Assembly (NCBI RefSeq): GCF_965638725.1
Contig: NC_134959.1
Coordinates: forward strand, 10,668,417-10,732,416
Reading direction: 5' to 3'
Origin: Aptenodytes patagonicus
Taxonomy: Eukaryota > Chordata > Aves > Sphenisciformes > Spheniscidae
DNA: 64,000 bases
Shown: in pieces, positions 59,746 through 64,000 of the stretch
How the letters are laid out: every line of letters begins with the position of its first letter
Position numbering within the stretch: position 1 is the first letter of the stretch
The notes under the pieces: model-generated
Database searches by the model: none
What the model was told of the DNA's origin: nothing
What the model saw: the letters and a program-made list of their open reading frames with translations, nothing else
Made by a program: the position numbers and the translations under genes

Positions 59746-62700
59746 ATTATGTTTTGCTAGGTAAAAGTTGATTTGATAGTCTGGGCTAGTATTTAATCAG
59801 CTGCAAATGACACTGTCATCATGAAAATTGTAATCCTTGTTTGAAAAATCTTACCAGTGATATTAAGATTTATAAGGACTGGAAAATTAAATTACCTTCC
59901 AGATTCTGTATGTACTGTGGTAAACTAGGTCTAATCTGTCAAGCATTTCTTAAGCTACAGAACATTTAGTAGCAACACACATTTCCTTGAGATTTGGTTC
60001 TGACTACAATAGTAAATATCAGAAATATAATTCACTAGAATATTGATAGCAATGACTAAATCAGGTGGTGCTGCCAAAATTTTACTAGTCTGTTATCCAG
60101 TTGTACTGAACTGATTTGAGGTAAAATAACAAGAGCTCTGCCTACACAGTAGCTTTTATATATAAAAAACCTCCTGGTCATTAAATGAGGAAATACATCG
60201 AAGTTGTCCCATGGTTATGTTTTATTTCTAGTTAATTCAATTCAAAATTATTCTTTTCAGTTACATTAAGTATCAAACCATCAGACATCTTAGAACTTCT
60301 TGAAGTGACAAGTCCTTAATACCCCAGCAACAATTTGGAAAACCTAATGTGATAGCACAGTCTCCATTTTCTAAGTCAGCTGTTTCCCTAGTGAGTACAA
60401 ATATTCAGTAGAATAAACATATTTCCCTATCTTTAAGAAAAGCCACAAGTACTCTGACAGCACCTGAGCTGTGTGCAAAAGTAGTCATGTAGGCTAAAGA
60501 TCATGAAAGTTTCTCCAAGCCTCTGTGCCAAAAATAGCAAACGTCTGGTATCTGAAATCAAAGGGTTGCTATAAAAAGATGCCTCTAAGCCTGTGGAGTA
60601 TCCATGTCATTCGTCAGGAGGGTTTATTTTTGGCACGAGCGTTGACACTGCCACTTACAATCAAGGCAGATAGAAAGTTACTGAACCATGAGCTCCAGGA
60701 GCAATGTGACTCTCACGTGAAGAAAGCCAGGGAACGTTACTGTCTGAGAGCTTTGTATCTTAGAGAAGAAATGATAATTATGTAACACATGTAATTATGT
60801 ATCATTCTTGGTGAAGTCTTCTAAGATCTGCATTTCCCAGAACAGCTCAAAGGCCCTACATGTGGTGACCCTTTCTGTAGGCCAGAAGGGCAAGATGCTG
60901 CATTGTTTATCAGTCAGCAGCGCTTGTTTAGGTGTCAGAAGACATGTTCATTACCCAAGAGCAGAGTTTGAAGGCTCTCTGCTATCACAGCCTTTTTTGA
61001 CCCCCATACTTGAACTCTGGTACAGTTGGGGTTTTTTGATAGTTGAAGTAGAAAGCTGTGTTTCCAAAAAGAGTTTGTATCTGTCCACTTTTCTGGTCCT
61101 CAGTACCACTGTATTTGAGGGCTTTGCAATCTTACCCTCAAGAACCGCTGCAAATATTTTCAGGCAGCAAACGGAGGCATTGACAAGCCAATTACTTGTT
61201 CAAGGTCACAGAAGAAATCTCTGGTGGAGCAGGATGTGAAAGCAAGTTTCCCAAGTGTGGCTGTCCTCTGCAGGACTGCCAACTTCTGACAAAGGGTATC
61301 CTTTGGTAGAAGACTTTATTCTGACAGATAGGCTGAGTCAATTTATTTTGCTGGACTTCTGGAGTGCAGTTGTATCCAAATGCTGTCTTCTGGCCAGAAC
61401 GTGCTGCAAATGGCAAGATGCCATACCAGTGTGCTGGGGAAGAAGACATAACACTGAGAGAGCAGAGTGCAGGCTGGCAGCTCAGCCAGCTGTTCTTCCC
61501 GAGCACTACTGCCTGCTGTAAGGTGCATGGTGCCTGACGGTATGTGCCTGGACAGAAAAGGACTCTTGGTGACCCCTAGTCTCTAATTTGCACAGGTGTA
61601 GTACAAAGTAGAATCTAGGCCTTAGTGCTTTTCCTATTAATTGAAACTAATGAACTATCCAGCTTCAAATTCCAATTTCTCGCTGAGGCTGAGAAAGTTG
61701 GGTAGGCCTCAATGCATAGTAAATAGGCAAAAAACAGCTGATGATGTCACAGCAAATATTTTGTATTACATATTATCTGTATATATTCTGTTTTCAGGAT
61801 ACACATTTGAATATAATATTTTCTAAGTTTCATAACTTAGTTTTATACATATTCTTGGATTCTCAGGGGGATCCGAGTCCCCTCATTCATTTACTGAGGC
61901 TATATTCAGCTTTTGCAGATGGTAATAACTAACTCTGCTCCTGCTCTTCTTTTTTTCGTCTTAATAAGTTTTCTAAAACAGACTCTTCCCTAAAATATGG
62001 CTTTGCTTGCTCACCATTCTTTTCTGATCCTCACAAGCATAGCAGATCACATCTTTTTCCATTGGATACACTGTGATGTGTTATTTAATACATCTTTTCA
62101 GGATATATAGTCTGGTCTGGCTTGGCAGCAGAATTTGAAGAGCCTCCTGTGATTACACAGACTGCCTGGGAGTTCTGCAAAGATCTTCAATGGTTGGTTG
62201 TATTCAATTTCCACCTCACTGTTTCTGGCAACATTCCTACCACGCACAGATACTTTCTACAGTATAGAGACTAAGGAAAATGTCAGAAAAATGGCAAGAA
62301 ACAAAGTGTGTGTGGGACTTCCCTCTTTCCCACAGATTATTAGAAGTAGAGACATAGCTCTCTGACCAAGTCCTTTCTTTCTGCAGGGTTCTGTTTCCAT
62401 TTAAAGCCACACTTCTATTGCTTCTGTTTCTCTGGGTTACATAAAATCCTTTTTAAACATTTAAACAAATATTTGCCTGTAAAAATCCTTGCCTGTATTA
62501 CTCTGTGTTTGCCTCCAGCTTTGATGTTATCATCTTTAAAATTACGTGAAAAGCTCAGTTTTCTTCCTTATGAAATTATTAAATAGACTAAAATAAATCT
62601 TATAGTGTGAATACAGCCTGCTTCTAGTGCAAATGTGAAGCAACTTTACCAAAGTTAGTGAATTAAATGAATTCAAAATCAATTTACTCAAAGCAAAATT

Positions 62701-64000
62701 AGACTTTGAATACCGCTGACAACAGATTTTCTGTTACAGGTTGGTAATACAAATCTCTTTCTGCACAAACACTGAAAAATTTAAATAAGTCTAAACCCAA
62801 TACCATTAATTTGCTCCTGAATTCTTGTAAAATGAAACCCCTGCCAAGTTTCCAGGGAATGTGTTTGATAAGGACTGGGCATCCTTGTGACCTTACTAAA
62901 TACTCTCCTAGTGTGGGAATATATCTTACACACTGTGCCCAGTAAGAATAGTAACATTGCTAACTTTGTAACAGATAGCTAAAAACAGACTACTTCACAC
63001 CTTGTGTAAATTATTCCAGTATCTAGTGGATGATGTGTGAAAACTAACGTGTGAGACCAGAGGTTTGATTTAAAAATGAAAGGGTATGAGAAGAGAGAGC
63101 TCAAATGATGACTCTCGGGTAATTAAAACTGTCTAATCTGCCTCCTTTCTGACTCTAAAGTTACACATGAAGGTTTACATTGCGACTCAGCCCATTAATG
63201 ATGAATAATTGGATAGACAACCGAGGAGCTCACATCACCTTCTTTCCGTAGTTTGTTGATGGAAAAATAGCACTTCACAGATTAAAATTTGAGTGACACG
63301 AAAAGTATAGGTGATATCACTAAACAAAAACTCCACAAAAATGCCCTTCCACATTACGTTGGGGTCTAGAAATACCCCCCTTTCTTCTCTCCCCTCTTCC
63401 CATTTATTTTATATTTTTAATGGACTGAAACACTGCAGAATCTGATACGTAGGTACAGAAGCCTGAATGCTGTGTTAACAACGGCAAGAGCATTATTAGT
63501 TTGTTAAGAAACTTTGTTAACCCCAGCACAAAAGGTGGTTTTGAGGGTAAGCTATTTAATTCTAGTTGTATAAACTCTGCTTTGTAACACATTAAACACA
63601 TTTCATAAAATTTTACAGTTAAGCCCAGGTATATTGCTAATTTAACCTATTATTGAAAATAACTTTGAAGACTTTCTCTGTAGGTGTATTTTATTCTTAG
63701 ACTGCAAAGTTCACTTCATAACGGGGCTTGGCAACTGTATAGTAAACTAAAAAATATATTGAAAGAGTACAATTTGTTCTTGGATTGATGACCTAGCCAG
63801 CAAACCAGTTAACAGAGTTTAGAGTGAATCTGCCGTCTAAAATAGACTGGGACATCCAATCAATACATCCATTTTTTAAAATTAGTCAAGAAGTCTGATA
63901 GAATGCACTGGCATGAAAATGTTCATTGTTGCTTATATTTTTGAATAGTCTTGACCCAAAGCTGTGTCTGTATTTGATGTTTCAGTGAAAACCTGTGATG
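59746..64000. other. Non-coding AT-rich right end
   Basis: No gene is supported. A MIR-like fossil is at about 61155-61265. Homeobox-type TAATTA/TTAAT-rich stretches around 62560-62720 and 63100-63240 could be conserved non-coding DNA but cannot be tested from one sequence. Confidence 0.5.
61155..61265 (-). repeat. MIR-type SINE fossil
   Basis: AAACGGAGGCATTGACAAGC, AATTACTTGTTCAAGGTCAC and AGAAGAAATCTCTGGTGGAG track the reverse MIR core (AAACTGAGGC, AAGTAACTTGCCCAAGGTCAC, ACAGCTAGTAAGTGGCAGAGC), ending in AGGATGTGAA. The open frame at 60808-61239 runs through it and is not coding. Confidence 0.65.

Noticed and set aside
60808-61239. 143-codon plus-strand frame
   Set aside because: It has no ATG start near the 5' end, no domain, and its right end runs through a MIR fossil.
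1-64000. CRISPR arrays, tRNA or rRNA genes, operons
   Set aside because: I saw no direct-repeat arrays with spacers, no tRNA B-box hits that I trust, and no rRNA. The window is vertebrate chromosomal DNA.

Overview
This is vertebrate nuclear DNA, almost certainly from a bird. The signs are spliced genes with GT-AG introns, CpG-island promoters, CR1 LINEs that end in the avian-style TATGATTC octamer tail, and an avian ERVL-type solo LTR with a 5-bp target duplication. The gene order NAE1 (minus), CA7 (plus), PDP2 (plus) matches the order I know from human 16q22. The sequence alone does not give the species. The two large CR1 copies differ by only about 1%, which points to a lineage with fairly recent CR1 activity.

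Layout. Positions 1-1285 hold the first coding exon and the start of intron 1 of NAE1 on the minus strand; the rest of that gene lies off the left edge. Its CpG-island promoter (about 790-1960) carries NRF1-type sites and GC boxes. A spacer follows (1960-6880). CA7 is complete: seven coding exons (6958-15775) rebuild a 264-residue carbonic anhydrase with all zinc ligands, behind a TATA-type promoter and not a CpG island. Intron 3 of CA7 holds the solo LTR and intron 1 holds a 76-bp-period tandem duplication. The CA7 3' UTR and the spacer after it contain several MIR-type SINE fossils. A nearly full-length but frameshifted CR1 occupies 22086-26245. A second CpG island (29340-30050) is the likely PDP2 promoter and 5' UTR exon, and the whole PDP2 coding sequence sits in one exon at 32758-34362. 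The right 29 kb (34.8-64 kb) has no gene I can name. It holds a second 5'-truncated CR1 (46253-48804), an old inverted CR1 fragment near 59.3-59.7 kb, MIR fossils, simple repeats, one unassigned splice-bounded open exon at 38.7 kb, and AT-rich non-coding DNA.

The three genes do not form an operon or one pathway. NAE1 is half of the NEDD8-activating enzyme, CA7 is a cytosolic carbonic anhydrase, and PDP2 is a mitochondrial pyruvate dehydrogenase phosphatase. They are neighbours through conserved synteny.

I found no undescribed biological system. The observations most worth following up are: the two CR1 copies share the same two reading-frame breaks, which suggests a defective source copied in trans; CA7 has Arg where human CA VII has one of its glutathionylated cysteines; and the 38.7-kb exon candidate.
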